From Collinsella aerofaciens (GTDB lineage: Bacteria > Actinomycetota > Coriobacteriia > Coriobacteriales > Coriobacteriaceae): a stretch of DNA of 64,000 nucleotides. Below the pieces are notes generated by a model. It searched no databases. It worked only from the letters and a program-made list of their open reading frames with translations, and was not told the origin of the DNA. A program made the position numbers and the translations under genes. Within the stretch, counting starts at the first letter, position 1. Each line of letters starts with the position of its first letter. Below, one piece after another: positions 17,234 through 26,292 of this stretch. The stretch covers positions 1-64,000 of the forward strand of contig NZ_WQPL01000015.1 of NCBI RefSeq assembly GCF_018785245.1. The letters run 5' to 3'.

Positions 17234-17443
17234 CTACACTGCAGGGCAGACCGCGAAAACGCGTGCGGGATATCCAACGCCATCGCGCACCTTGGGGAAG
17301 GTACAGAAGATGACGGCACCCGTGGCGGGAAGCTCGTCCAGATGGTCCATGACCTCGATCTGGTAACGGTCGACCGAGAGGATGTATTGTTCGCCGGGGT
17401 AGGGATAGGCGTCCTCACGCGTGGTCTGTTCGCCTCCTTTCAT
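17234..17443 (-). CDS. Small hypothetical protein (69 residues)
   Basis: The protein has an even, globular-like composition (for example YILSVDRYQIEVMDHLDELP and VIFCTFPKV) and is followed by an intrinsic terminator, so I think it is real. The codons after the ATG at 17443 encode AAAGGAGG, which looks like a ribosome binding site inside the frame. The true start may therefore be a rare codon slightly downstream. No family is recognised. Confidence 0.5.
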   Translation of the reverse strand: MKGGEQTTREDAYPYPGEQYILSVDRYQIEVMDHLDELPATGAVIFCTFPKVRDGVGYPARVFAVCPAV

Positions 17444-17589
17444 CGGGCTTTTTGCTGATGTTAAAGCGGTGTCGTGATGGCTCGATTGCTGCTACGTTAC
17501 GATACGTTCTCGATTGCGATTCCAATGTGTTTTGATGGCGTGGCCGTTGTGTTTCGCCTCATTAGAGCTTCGAGGGGAGAGGAGGGGCA

Positions 17590-18780
17590 GTGCAATATCG
17601 TGTTGACCCCAAAAGCGGCAACCGTATCTCGGTGCTGGGACTGGGCTGCATGAGGTTTCCCGGTGCGCCGGGACACCCCGATGCGAAGACGGCCGATGCC
17701 ATCATTTCCCGTGCGGTGGAGCAAGGAATAGCCTATCTGGACACGGCCTATCTCTACCCCGGTAACGAAGCTTGTGTGGGAGCTTCGCTTGAGCGCCTGG
17801 GGCTGCGCGACCAGATTTTGCTTGCGACCAAGTTGCCGTACGCTTCGTGCAAATGTGCGGAGGATTTCGATCGGTTCTTCGACGAGCAGCTGCGCCGTTT
17901 GCGGACTGACCATATCGACTATTACCTTATGCACAACATCACCTCGCCCGCGCAGTGGGAGCGCGTGGTAGCGTTGGGTATCGAGGACTGGATTGCGCAC
18001 CAAAAGGCGGCGGGGCGTATTCGCCAGATAGGTTTTTCGTACCACGGCAGTGCGGCGGACTTCCTCACGATGCTTGACGCGTATGACTGGGACTTTTGCC
18101 AGATCCAGTACAACTACGCTGGAGAGCGCTACCAAGCGGGAACGGCGGGACTCATGGCAGCCGCCGAGCGCGGGCTCGCGGTGTTTGTGATGGAGCCGCT
18201 TTTGGGTGGACGCCTGGCGGGCAAGCTACCTCCGCGGGCCCGCGCCGTGTTCGATGACGTACGCGATCCGTATCTGAAGACGCCGGCTGCTTGGGGCCTT
18301 TCGTGGGTGTGGAACCATCCTCAAGTCACGATGCTGCTTTCGGGCATGACCGATACCGCGCAGGTGGATGATAACGCGGCGCTGGCTGATCGTGCACTGC
18401 CGGATTCGATGACGACAGAGCAGCTCGATACCATCGCACGCGTGCTGGGAGAGTTTGAGAAATCGAATCGCGTGCCCTGTACGGGGTGCGGCTACTGCAT
18501 GCCGTGCCCCAAGGGTATCAATATTCCCGGCTGCTTTGGCGCCTACAACGCGAGCTATGCGCATAGTTGGTTTACGGGGCTGTCTCAATACTTTACGGCG
18601 AGCGCGGTGCGGACGAACGAGCCCAAGCTCGTGAGCAATTGCGTCAAGTGCGGCAAATGCGCGCGCCACTGCCCACAGCACATCGATATTCCCGAGCGTC
18701 TCGACGATGTGCGCCGACGTTTCCAGCCTGGTCCCGTGACGGCGGTGCTTAAGGCCTTCGGCAAAACGCGCTCCTCATGA
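17590..18780 (+). CDS. Aldo/keto reductase with C-terminal Fe-S domain
   Basis: A 396-residue protein. Residues 1-280 form an aldo/keto reductase barrel: DTAYLYPGNE has the catalytic Asp and Tyr, KLPYAS the Lys, and YLMHNI the conserved His position. The C-terminus carries CTGCGYCMPCPKGINIP and CVKCGKCARHCPQHIDIP, two 4Fe-4S-type cysteine clusters. This combination is common in anaerobes; the substrate is unknown. GTG 17590 follows GAGAGGAGGGG. A palindromic element begins just after the stop. Confidence 0.9.
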   Translation: MQYRVDPKSGNRISVLGLGCMRFPGAPGHPDAKTADAIISRAVEQGIAYLDTAYLYPGNEACVGASLERLGLRDQILLATKLPYASCKCAEDFDRFFDEQLRRLRTDHIDYYLMHNITSPAQWERVVALGIEDWIAHQKAAGRIRQIGFSYHGSAADFLTMLDAYDWDFCQIQYNYAGERYQAGTAGLMAAAERGLAVFVMEPLLGGRLAGKLPPRARAVFDDVRDPYLKTPAAWGLSWVWNHPQVTMLLSGMTDTAQVDDNAALADRALPDSMTTEQLDTIARVLGEFEKSNRVPCTGCGYCMPCPKGINIPGCFGAYNASYAHSWFTGLSQYFTASAVRTNEPKLVSNCVKCGKCARHCPQHIDIPERLDDVRRRFQPGPVTAVLKAFGKTRSS

Positions 18781-18784
18781 CCCT

Positions 18785-18857
18785 TTTATAACTTGCGGTG
18801 GAATAGTTCCTGTTTGCGGCAGAATAGGGGCCAAACAGGAACTATTTCACCGCAACT
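18785..18857 (+). repeat. Palindromic element, copy A
   Basis: Arms 18793-18815 and 18833-18855 pair over 23 bp with one G-U pair. The outer segment TTGCGGTGGAATA and the preceding CTTTTATAAC are identical to copy B at 19952-20024. The inner stem differs (AGTTCC here, CGGTCT there), with compensating changes on the other arm. The loop contains AGAATAGGGG. It lies between the aldo/keto reductase and the oxidoreductase genes, 14 bp before the latter's start. Confidence 0.8.
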
Positions 18858-18870
18858 GAAGGGGGCTGTC

Positions 18871-19890
18871 GTGGGTCATCGGGATTCATGTGATGATTTG
18901 CGTGAGGTTTGTTGGGGCGTTTTGGGCGCTGGACACATTTCGCATCGATTTGCATCGTCGCTCAAGGAGGTGGACGGGGCACGGCTTGTGGCTGCCGCCG
19001 GCCGCACTCCTTCGCATGTTGAGGAGTTTTGCAGGGCGTTTTCGATTGATGCCGCGCACAGTTATGCCACGGCTGACGATAGCGGCGATGTGGCTTATGA
19101 TGCGCTGATTGCCGACCCCGATGTCGACGCAATCTACTTGGCTCTTCCACATGGCATGCATGCGCATTGGGTCTGTCGGGCACTGCGCGCGGGAAAGGCC
19201 GTGCTGTGCGAAAAGCCGGCCGTTTTGAGTGAGGAAGAGGCTCTCTCGATTGCCTCCACCTCTCGTGAGCGCGGCGTGCTGTTTATGGAGGCGATGAAGA
19301 ATCGGTTTTGCCCGATGCGCACTCGCGTGAAGGACTTGCTTGCGTCGGGTGAGCTTGGCCGTATTGTCTCGATTGAAAGCGTGCAAAAGCTCGATTACGG
19401 CGAGCCTCCTTCGGGCTATCTGCTTGATTCGTTGCAGGGCGGCTGTCTATATGACATGGGCTGCTATGCGGTCGGTTGGTTTGAGGATTTGCTCGCGGGC
19501 GCGTGCGAGGTTTCATCCCGTGAAGTTCGCTGGCGTGACGTATCAGGCGGCCGCGTCGATTGGGCCGACGAGATCCGTATGAGCGTCGGCGGTATACCCA
19601 TTCATATGGTGTGCGACGGCAAAGCAACATATGAAAGCCGCTTAACGATTGTCTGTGAGCGAGGCTCGTTGGAAATCGAGCGTCTCCATCGCCCCGAGCT
19701 CGCCCATGTGAAGTATTCCGACGGTCGAACGCTCGAAATAAATGCCCCGTTTGAGATCGATGATTTCTACGGCGAAATCCAGCATGCGACCCAGCTCATC
19801 CGGGCGGGGAAACTCGAGAGTCCCGTCATGCCCCTTGCCGCCACGCAGCGCTGCGCGCGCATTATCGATGCGATTCGCTTGAAACTTTAG
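18871..19890 (+). CDS. Gfo/Idh/MocA-family oxidoreductase
   Basis: A 339-residue NAD(P)-dependent dehydrogenase with a Rossmann loop WGVLGAGHISHRFA, the family motif VLCEKPAVLSEEEA (about residue 115), and a C-terminal domain with CLYDMGCYAVGWF. It resembles trans-dihydrobenzenediol-dehydrogenase-like members; the substrate is unknown. The GTG at 18871 after GAAGGGGG is chosen because an earlier in-frame start would translate through palindromic copy A. The gene is bracketed by copies A and B. Confidence 0.88.
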   Translation: MGHRDSCDDLREVCWGVLGAGHISHRFASSLKEVDGARLVAAAGRTPSHVEEFCRAFSIDAAHSYATADDSGDVAYDALIADPDVDAIYLALPHGMHAHWVCRALRAGKAVLCEKPAVLSEEEALSIASTSRERGVLFMEAMKNRFCPMRTRVKDLLASGELGRIVSIESVQKLDYGEPPSGYLLDSLQGGCLYDMGCYAVGWFEDLLAGACEVSSREVRWRDVSGGRVDWADEIRMSVGGIPIHMVCDGKATYESRLTIVCERGSLEIERLHRPELAHVKYSDGRTLEINAPFEIDDFYGEIQHATQLIRAGKLESPVMPLAATQRCARIIDAIRLKL

Positions 19891-19951
19891 TGCGTGGGGG
19901 CATGGCGCCAGCGCCTGGAATGCCTTGGAGGCCTTTGCCCCTGATGCCCCT

Positions 19952-20024
19952 TTTATAACTTGCGGTGGAATACGGTCTGTTTGCGCCAAAATAGGGCACC
20001 AATAGACCGTATTTCACCGCAACT
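19952..20024 (+). repeat. Palindromic element, copy B
   Basis: Arms 19960-19981 and 20001-20022 pair over 22 bp with two G-U pairs. The 23-nt 5' segment (CTTTTATAAC plus TTGCGGTGGAATA) and the 3' end TTCACCGCAACTGA are shared with copy A at 18785-18857, while the inner stem is different but still complementary. The loop holds AAAATAGGG. It lies between the oxidoreductase and endonuclease IV genes, 18 bp before the latter's start. Confidence 0.8.
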
Positions 20025-20042
20025 GATGAGGGGGAGCTGGAG

Positions 20043-20909
20043 ATGCTGACGATTGGGTGTCATCTTTCGACGACGAAGGGCTATCGGGCGATGGGGGAGA
20101 CGGCGCTATCCATTGGCGCCAACACCTTTGCATTCTTTACGCGCAACCCGCGCGGCGGCAAGGCGAAAGACCTTGACATGGATGACGTGGCGGCCCTGCG
20201 TGAGCTTATGGAGCAAAACGACTTTGGCCCGCTCGTGGCTCATGCCCCGTATACCTATAACCCCTGCTCGGCCAAAGAGCGGGCGCGCGAGTTTGCCCTG
20301 GAGGCCATGGCAGAGGACCTGCGGCGCATGGAAACGCTGCCCGGCAACTACTACAACTTCCATCCCGGTGCGCATGTGGGGCAGGGCTCCGACGCCGGCA
20401 TTCAGATGATCGTCGACACCCTGTGCCAGGTGATGTTTGAGGGTCAGCAGACGACGGTGCTGCTCGAGACCATGGCCGGCAAGGGCACCGAGGTAGGTCG
20501 CAGCTTTGAAGAACTGGCGCTCATCATTGAGGGTGTTGCCGACAAGCGCCCCGAGCTGTCGGCCAAGTTGGGCGTTTGCCTGGACACCTGCCATGTGAAT
20601 GACGCCGGCTACGACATCATCCACAATCTTGACGGTGTGCTCGACGAGTTCGATCGTGTGGTGGGTATCGAGCGCCTGCGCGCCGTGCATATCAATGACT
20701 CCAAGAACCCCTGCGGTGCCCATAAGGATCGCCACGAGTGCATCGGCAAGGGCTACCTAGGTAGTGAAGAGTTTGGCGGCGGTATGCAGGTTATGCAGAA
20801 TATTGTATCGAATGGCCGCTTGCGCGCATTGCCATTCATTTTGGAGACACCGAACGAACTTGCAGGTTATGCGGCTGAAATTAAACTGTTAAGGTCATTG
20901 CAGCAGTAA
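20043..20909 (+). CDS. nfo: Endonuclease IV (AP endonuclease)
   Basis: Cleaves DNA 5' of abasic sites in base excision repair. The 288-residue TIM-barrel protein carries the family metal sites: [10 protein letters not shown] at the start, [38 protein letters not shown] and [22 protein letters not shown]. It therefore has a complete set of zinc ligands. The ATG at 20043 follows GGGGGAGCTGGAG. The length is normal for the family. Confidence 0.95.
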   Translation: MLTIGCHLSTTKGYRAMGETALSIGANTFAFFTRNPRGGKAKDLDMDDVAALRELMEQNDFGPLVAHAPYTYNPCSAKERAREFALEAMAEDLRRMETLPGNYYNFHPGAHVGQGSDAGIQMIVDTLCQVMFEGQQTTVLLETMAGKGTEVGRSFEELALIIEGVADKRPELSAKLGVCLDTCHVNDAGYDIIHNLDGVLDEFDRVVGIERLRAVHINDSKNPCGAHKDRHECIGKGYLGSEEFGGGMQVMQNIVSNGRLRALPFILETPNELAGYAAEIKLLRSLQQ

Positions 20910-20970
20910 TGACTGTCACAAAGTGGAGTGTTCCATTCACGTTATGGGTTTGTTTCAATCAGTTTTCTAA

Positions 20971-20999
20971 TTGCAGTTTCGCATTTACGGGTGCATAAT
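20971..20999 (+). promoter_or_regulatory. Promoter of the amino-acid ABC transporter operon
   Basis: -35 TTGCAG (20971-20976), a 17-nt spacer and -10 CATAAT (20994-20999), about 50 bp before the binding-protein start codon. No operator is evident. Confidence 0.6.
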
Positions 21000-21056
21000 A
21001 TCCAACAGTTTTTGCAGACCTCTGAATCAAACGGGGTCACCGGAAGGAGACTGATT

Positions 21057-21917
21057 ATGAAGCTCAAGAAACTTGGCGCATTTGCCGCCACGGGCGCCAT
21101 GGCGCTCGCCCTCGCACTGACGGGCTGTGGCTCGTCCAACGCCACCTCTGGTTCTGATGCCGGTTCCAGCAGCTCTGACGACGCTAAGGTCGAGAAGGTC
21201 GACGGCTCCAAGGAGTACGCGCTCGTCAAGGACGGTACGCTGACCGTCGGCACCTCTGCCGAGTACGCTCCGTTTGAATACAAGGATGACAACGGCGATT
21301 ATCAGGGCTTTGACCTTGAGCTCATCAAGGCTATCGGCGATAAGTTGGGCCTGGATGTCGAGTACGTCAACAATGATTTTGACACGCTGGTTCCGGGCGT
21401 CGCTTCGGGCGCCAAGTATGACGTCTCCATCGCGGCCATCACCGACACGCCCGAGCGTGAGAAGGAAGTCGCTTTCTCTGATTCCTACTACATGGACGAT
21501 CAGGCTATCGTGACCAAGGTCGATAACACCGACATCACGGCCGACAACTACAGCGAGAAGCTCAACAACGCCGACGCTACCATCATCGTTCAGTCTGGCT
21601 CGACCGCCGAGGCCTTTGCCCAGGAGAACTTCCCCAAGGCCAAGATCGTCCCCTACAAGGACGCTACCGAGTGCTTCAGCGCTCTGCAGTCCGATAAGGG
21701 CGACGCCGTAGTCACCAACCGCTCCGTTGCCAGCCAGCTGACCGCCGAGCAGTTCAACACCTGCCAGACCATCAAGCAGATCAGCACCGGCGAGGAGTAC
21801 GCCATCGCCATCAACCAGGGCAACACCAAGCTCAAGGACGACATCAACCAGGCCATCAAGGACCTGACCGACGACGGTACCGTTGACGCCCTCATGTCTA
21901 AGTACAACATCAAGTAA
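21057..21917 (+). CDS. Amino-acid ABC transporter substrate-binding lipoprotein
   Basis: A 286-residue extracellular binding protein for polar amino acids (SBP family 3). It has a lipoprotein signal peptide with lipobox ALTGC (Cys about residue 23) and a Ser/Asp-rich linker. The binding domain starts at LTVGTSAEYAPFEYKDDNGDYQGFDLEL and includes DVSIAAITDTPEREKEVAFSDSYY. The ATG at 21057 follows GGAAGGAGACTGATT. It is followed by the permease and ATPase genes of the same system; a terminator-like hairpin after it probably keeps the binding protein more abundant. The ligand cannot be named. Confidence 0.93.
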   Translation: MKLKKLGAFAATGAMALALALTGCGSSNATSGSDAGSSSSDDAKVEKVDGSKEYALVKDGTLTVGTSAEYAPFEYKDDNGDYQGFDLELIKAIGDKLGLDVEYVNNDFDTLVPGVASGAKYDVSIAAITDTPEREKEVAFSDSYYMDDQAIVTKVDNTDITADNYSEKLNNADATIIVQSGSTAEAFAQENFPKAKIVPYKDATECFSALQSDKGDAVVTNRSVASQLTAEQFNTCQTIKQISTGEEYAIAINQGNTKLKDDINQAIKDLTDDGTVDALMSKYNIK

Positions 21918-21939
21918 AATAGTCACTTGATAACGCGCG

Positions 21940-21970
21940 GGCCCTTTCCGTTTTGGCGGAGAGGGCCTTT
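21940..21970 (+). terminator. Hairpin between binding protein and permease genes
   Basis: GGCCCTTTCCG and CGGAGAGGGCC form an 11-bp stem with one G-U pair, followed by TTTGCGTTT. It is a partial terminator by position, typical between binding-protein and permease genes. Confidence 0.65.
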
Positions 21971-22033
21971 GCGTTTCTTGAACGCGCGTCGTCCCGTCTC
22001 GTAATGTCGGCAACTTATACGTTAGGAGCCACC

Positions 22034-23395
22034 TTGTCTCGATTGAACGAAGGGGCCATGGGTCGGCGTTTCCCGCTGCCCTCGATGCTCCAAAAGCTAG
22101 CCTGCGCCCTGGCTGTGGCGCTCGCTTTGGTGTGCGCGGGGACAGCCGTGCCTTCGACCGCTCAGGCGCTCGAGACCGCAAAGATCACCGCGCGTCCCAA
22201 TACCGGTTCGGGCAGCGACGTGGTCGGCGGTACCGAGACGCGCATTACCTGGGAGGTCCAGGCCGATGCCGACGAGGAGCTGAGCGGTCTTTCGCTGACG
22301 TTTGTCGACGGTACGACGTTTGGTGCCGATGACACGCGCCTGACGATGCTCTCGGGCGACGACCTTATGGACCGTACGCCCATGAAGCCCACGTGCAAGG
22401 TGGACGGCCGGACGCTCAAGATCGACTTTGGCGAGACGGCGCCGGCCGGCGGCTATTTTCGCGTTGAGGTTTACGGCGTGACATTTCCCGTCGAGGGCGG
22501 CGATGAGGCCTTTAGCGGCACCTATACGCTTGCCGACGGTTCGACCAAGAAGATTTCCAAGATTCCTTCCGTCGAGATTAAGGGCGTGACGGCATTCGAT
22601 AACTTCCTGGCCGATCTTAAGGAGCAGCCGTGGGTCGAGGCCTGGAACTCTAATATGTTCCTGCGCCTGTTCTTGAATCCGGTCATTTTGGTCCAGAGCC
22701 TGCCGATCGTCTTTAAGGGCTTCCTTATGTCGCTCTCGATCGTGCTTGTGGCATTTCCGCTGGCGATTCCCTTTGGCTTTGCGCTGTCGCTCATGCGCAT
22801 TTCCAAGTCGCGCATCCTGCGTTGCCTTGCCGGCATCTATGTGAATATCATCCGCGGTACGCCGGCGTTCCTGCAGATCTATATCGCGTTCTTCGGTCTG
22901 CCGTTGGCCGGCGTCAAGGTTGACGACTATGTGCTGGGCGTCATCGTCATGGCCATGAACTCGTCCGCCTACCTGTGCGAGATCTTCCGCGCCGGTATTC
23001 AGTCGATCCCCAAGGGCCAGAACGAGGCCGCGCGCTCGCTGGGCATGAACGCCTTCCAGACACTGCTCTACGTTATGATTCCGCAGACGTTCCGCAATGT
23101 TCTGCCTACGTTGACCAGTGAGTTCATCCTGCTTTATAAGGATACGTCGCTGCTCGCTGCCGTGGGCGTGGTCGAGATTGTCATGAACGCCCGCACCATC
23201 GTTGCCACGACGGGCTCCATCACGCCGTATGTGGTTGCCGCCCTGTTCTATCTGGTCATCACCCTGCCGCTTGCGCGCTTGGTGAGCGGTCTTGAGGCGA
23301 GGCTTCTGGGGACGGCCGAAACCAAAAAGAAGCGTCCCACCAAGAGCGCCGGACAGGTCGTCGCGACGCCCGCCGATCACATCGCCGGTCTGTAA
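22034..23395 (+). CDS. Amino-acid ABC transporter permease with extracytoplasmic N-domain
   Basis: A 453-residue protein. A signal-like hydrophobic segment (ACALAVALALVCAG) is followed by a roughly 150-residue extracytoplasmic domain of beta character (ITARPNTGSGSDVVGGTETR onward). Then comes the HisM/GlnP-type permease of about 220 residues, with the EAA loop EAARSLGMNAFQTLLYVMIPQ. The usual permease is only about 220 residues, so the N-terminal domain is an addition. The start is TTG 22034 (TTAGGAG upstream) or ATG 22058. The ATPase gene follows after 12 bp with an AAGGAGG site. Confidence 0.9.
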   Translation: MSRLNEGAMGRRFPLPSMLQKLACALAVALALVCAGTAVPSTAQALETAKITARPNTGSGSDVVGGTETRITWEVQADADEELSGLSLTFVDGTTFGADDTRLTMLSGDDLMDRTPMKPTCKVDGRTLKIDFGETAPAGGYFRVEVYGVTFPVEGGDEAFSGTYTLADGSTKKISKIPSVEIKGVTAFDNFLADLKEQPWVEAWNSNMFLRLFLNPVILVQSLPIVFKGFLMSLSIVLVAFPLAIPFGFALSLMRISKSRILRCLAGIYVNIIRGTPAFLQIYIAFFGLPLAGVKVDDYVLGVIVMAMNSSAYLCEIFRAGIQSIPKGQNEAARSLGMNAFQTLLYVMIPQTFRNVLPTLTSEFILLYKDTSLLAAVGVVEIVMNARTIVATTGSITPYVVAALFYLVITLPLARLVSGLEARLLGTAETKKKRPTKSAGQVVATPADHIAGL

Positions 23396-23407
23396 GGAGG
23401 TCCTATC

Positions 23408-24160
<753 letters not shown>

Positions 24161-24187
24161 CGGCGCATCGAGGTTGTCGATATAACA

Positions 24188-24221
24188 AACGGGGACCGGA
24201 TAGTATCCGGCCCCCGTTTTT
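24188..24221 (+). terminator. Terminator of the ABC transporter operon
   Basis: AACGGGGACCGGA and TCCGGCCCCCGTT pair over 13 bp with one mismatch and are followed by TTTTTG. Confidence 0.85.
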
Positions 24222-24292
24222 GTTTGGGCATGAGCTGCTGTTGTTGCGCGGTACTCGGCTGTCAGTTGCCTTGCGGCTTTCTGGCGGCTTCG

Positions 24293-24712
24293 TTAGGCCA
24301 GCTCCGCTCCCAGAGCCTTGCAGGCCGCCTCGCCCTCATCGTCGGGCGCATCGTAGCAAATGACGGAATCGACGACGTTGACGCCCGCCTCGTCGGCATC
24401 GGCCTTCCAGTTGTCCATCCACTCGCCCTCGGCCCACGAGTAGGAGCCAAAGAGGACGACCTTCTTATCACCGAGGGTCTCCTTGACCTCGTCCCACATA
24501 GGCTGGAACTCGTCATACTCAAGCTCCTCGGAACCCATGGCGGGGCAACCGAAGGCAATGGCGTCATAGCCAGCGGCCTTGTCTGCGGAGAAGTCGGCGC
24601 AGGGGATGACTTCGGCCTCGGCGCCCGCGGACGTGGCGCCTTCGGCGACAAAGTTTGCCATGGCCTCGGTATTGCCCGTGCCGCTCCAATAGACGACGGC
24701 GATCTTGCTCAT
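24293..24712 (-). CDS. Flavodoxin
   Basis: A 139-residue FMN electron carrier. The phosphate-binding loop is VYWSGTGNTEAMA at the N-terminus. The FMN ring loops are recognisable at FGCPAMGSEEL and FGSYSWAEGEW. It probably serves as a low-potential electron donor. It lies directly downstream of a DUF3793 gene on the same strand, a pairing often seen in anaerobes, which suggests a shared redox or metal role. Confidence 0.93.
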   Translation of the reverse strand: MSKIAVVYWSGTGNTEAMANFVAEGATSAGAEAEVIPCADFSADKAAGYDAIAFGCPAMGSEELEYDEFQPMWDEVKETLGDKKVVLFGSYSWAEGEWMDNWKADADEAGVNVVDSVICYDAPDDEGEAACKALGAELA

Positions 24713-24757
24713 GTTTTGTCCTTTCGGTCGTGCGGCGCTGGCCGCAGCTTGTACGTT

Positions 24758-25462
24758 CTATCGGGCTGCCTGGGCAAGTTGCGCCAGGCTGCAGCCCTGC
24801 TGATAGACAAAGGTGAAGTATTGGGTGCAGGCACGGTAGGCATCAAACGTCGCAAGCGCCTGCTCGACATTTTCGTAGACCTTCCAGGTCCCAAAGACCT
24901 TGTAGTTCTCGCCGCGCTGGACGATAAACTCGTGTACGTCGTCGTAGGGATATCCAAGGAAGTAGCCTATTTCGTGCGGAAACTCGCAGGTGCAGTCTTT
25001 GCTGCAGCTAGTTTGCTGGGGCAGCGCACATCGAGTCTGGCTACAGGCGCATTCCGCGACGTTATTGCTCGCGAGCGTGATGCGTGATGCCAAATGCACG
25101 AGGCATGTCGAAAGGTCTCTCGTGTCGTAGCCTTCCGAGGCGAGCGCCGTTTGGGCGCGAGGGTCTGCGAAATAGGTGGTGAGGCTTTTGGCTCGGTACA
25201 TATACACGAGCGCTCCACAGGGCCGCCAGACCAAAACACTCAGGTGGATGCCGAGCGGGTCAAGGTCGCGATTGCACTGGGCGATAACGTTGAGTAGGCG
25301 TGCTCGGCGCTCTGCGATGGTTTCGGTTGCGGTCGAGCCGTCCCCGTGGGCATAGGTGCCTGGATAGGTAAAGAGCGATGCCGGCTTGATGCCCGCGAGC
25401 GTGGGAGAGCAGTTGCGCACGACTGCTGCCTGAAACGTGGGGATGTCTATGGTTCGAGTCAC
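24758..25462 (-). CDS. DUF3793 family protein
   Basis: A 234-residue cytoplasmic protein of unknown function. The family core is clear: ...CTCEFPHEIGYFLGYPYDDVHEFI and YKVFGTWKVYENVEQA in the C-terminal half, with a cluster of cysteines (CACSQTRCALPQQTSCSKDC) just before it that could bind metal or a cofactor. GTG 25462 follows AAGGAGCGCC. It is the first gene of a pair with the flavodoxin gene. Confidence 0.85.
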   Translation of the reverse strand: MTRTIDIPTFQAAVVRNCSPTLAGIKPASLFTYPGTYAHGDGSTATETIAERRARLLNVIAQCNRDLDPLGIHLSVLVWRPCGALVYMYRAKSLTTYFADPRAQTALASEGYDTRDLSTCLVHLASRITLASNNVAECACSQTRCALPQQTSCSKDCTCEFPHEIGYFLGYPYDDVHEFIVQRGENYKVFGTWKVYENVEQALATFDAYRACTQYFTFVYQQGCSLAQLAQAAR

Positions 25463-25589
25463 GGCGCTCCTTACAGATCAAAACTGTTAGCCTAGGAAAA
25501 CTTATACACGAAAGTAAGCCATGGTCAACAAAAAAGCTTGAAGCGGGAAACTAATTGACCGAACGGACATGATTTTGGGTTAAGATGGG

Positions 25590-25608
25590 GACACCCCATG
25601 GGGGTATC
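25590..25608 (+). promoter_or_regulatory. CsoR-like copper operator
   Basis: GACACCCCATGGGGGTATC has the pseudo-palindromic form (T)ACCCC-n-GGGGTA typical of CsoR-family operators. It lies 29 bp before the start of a gene with an HMA copper-binding domain. TTGACC at 25555-25560 and TAAGAT at 25581-25586 upstream are promoter-like but 20 nt apart. Copper-responsive repression is the likely role; no csoR gene is in the window. Confidence 0.55.
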
Positions 25609-25636
25609 TAGATAGTGCTACTTGAAAGGGGAGCGC

Positions 25637-26020
25637 ATGAGTGACTTGCTCAACCCTGCGAATCTCATCGTGTTGGCCGTCATTGCCGTTGGCATGTTCT
25701 TTGGGCTGCGGCGTATTGTCGCTTCGACACACGGAAAGAGTTGCTGCAGCGATGGTGCGAGCGGCAAGAAGGCCAAAAAGGTTGTTGTGGTGGATACCGA
25801 TGCGTCACACTATCCCTATAGCGATGAGCTGCTTATCGGCGGCATGAGCTGCGACGGCTGCGCTCAGAATGTGACGAATGCCCTCAATACGCTTGATGGC
25901 GTGTGGGCAACGGTAACGTATGCAGACCACACGGCACGCGTACGCTCGAAGCGCCCGGTTGATCGCGACACACTCGAGACGGCGGTGAGGGGTGCGGGCT
26001 ATTACGTTATGAAAATGTAG
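25637..26020 (+). CDS. Membrane-anchored HMA (copper-binding) protein
   Basis: A 127-residue protein. An N-terminal transmembrane helix (residues about 9-25) is followed by a short cysteine-containing segment (GKSCCSDGASGKKAKK) and a heavy-metal-associated domain with the metal motif GGMSCDGCAQN (about residues 69-79). The HMA domain binds Cu(I) in chaperones and P-type ATPases. The fusion to a membrane anchor suggests a metal relay at the membrane. ATG 25637 follows GAAAGGGGAG. A CsoR-like operator precedes it. Confidence 0.85.
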   Translation: MSDLLNPANLIVLAVIAVGMFFGLRRIVASTHGKSCCSDGASGKKAKKVVVVDTDASHYPYSDELLIGGMSCDGCAQNVTNALNTLDGVWATVTYADHTARVRSKRPVDRDTLETAVRGAGYYVMKM

Positions 26021-26292
26021 GCGTTGCCCTCTCCGGTGGGTACCAGCCTCCTGCCCATTGTGACTATCGGCATCCAAAAATTTGCGCAAAAATAACCTTT
26101 AGATGCGGCAAAAGTGGAGTTTGGTGACGGTTTGCGCGGAATTCGCTACCAATCGAGCATCTATGAACCCGTCCAAAAAATTACAGGTGTATATTTATAT
26201 ACTGATTATTGCTGTGCTCAGATTGCAATTAACCGTGGACAGAAATGAAGAATGCTAAAACTGGGCTTTAGGACAGGGGAGGCTATAACCTT
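26021..26292 (+). other. AT-rich upstream region of the surface-protein gene
   Basis: This 270-bp stretch is noticeably AT-richer than its surroundings, with runs such as TATATTTATATACTG near 26191-26205, and probably holds the promoter of the surface-protein gene. I could not place a convincing -35/-10 pair and saw no gene. Confidence 0.4.
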
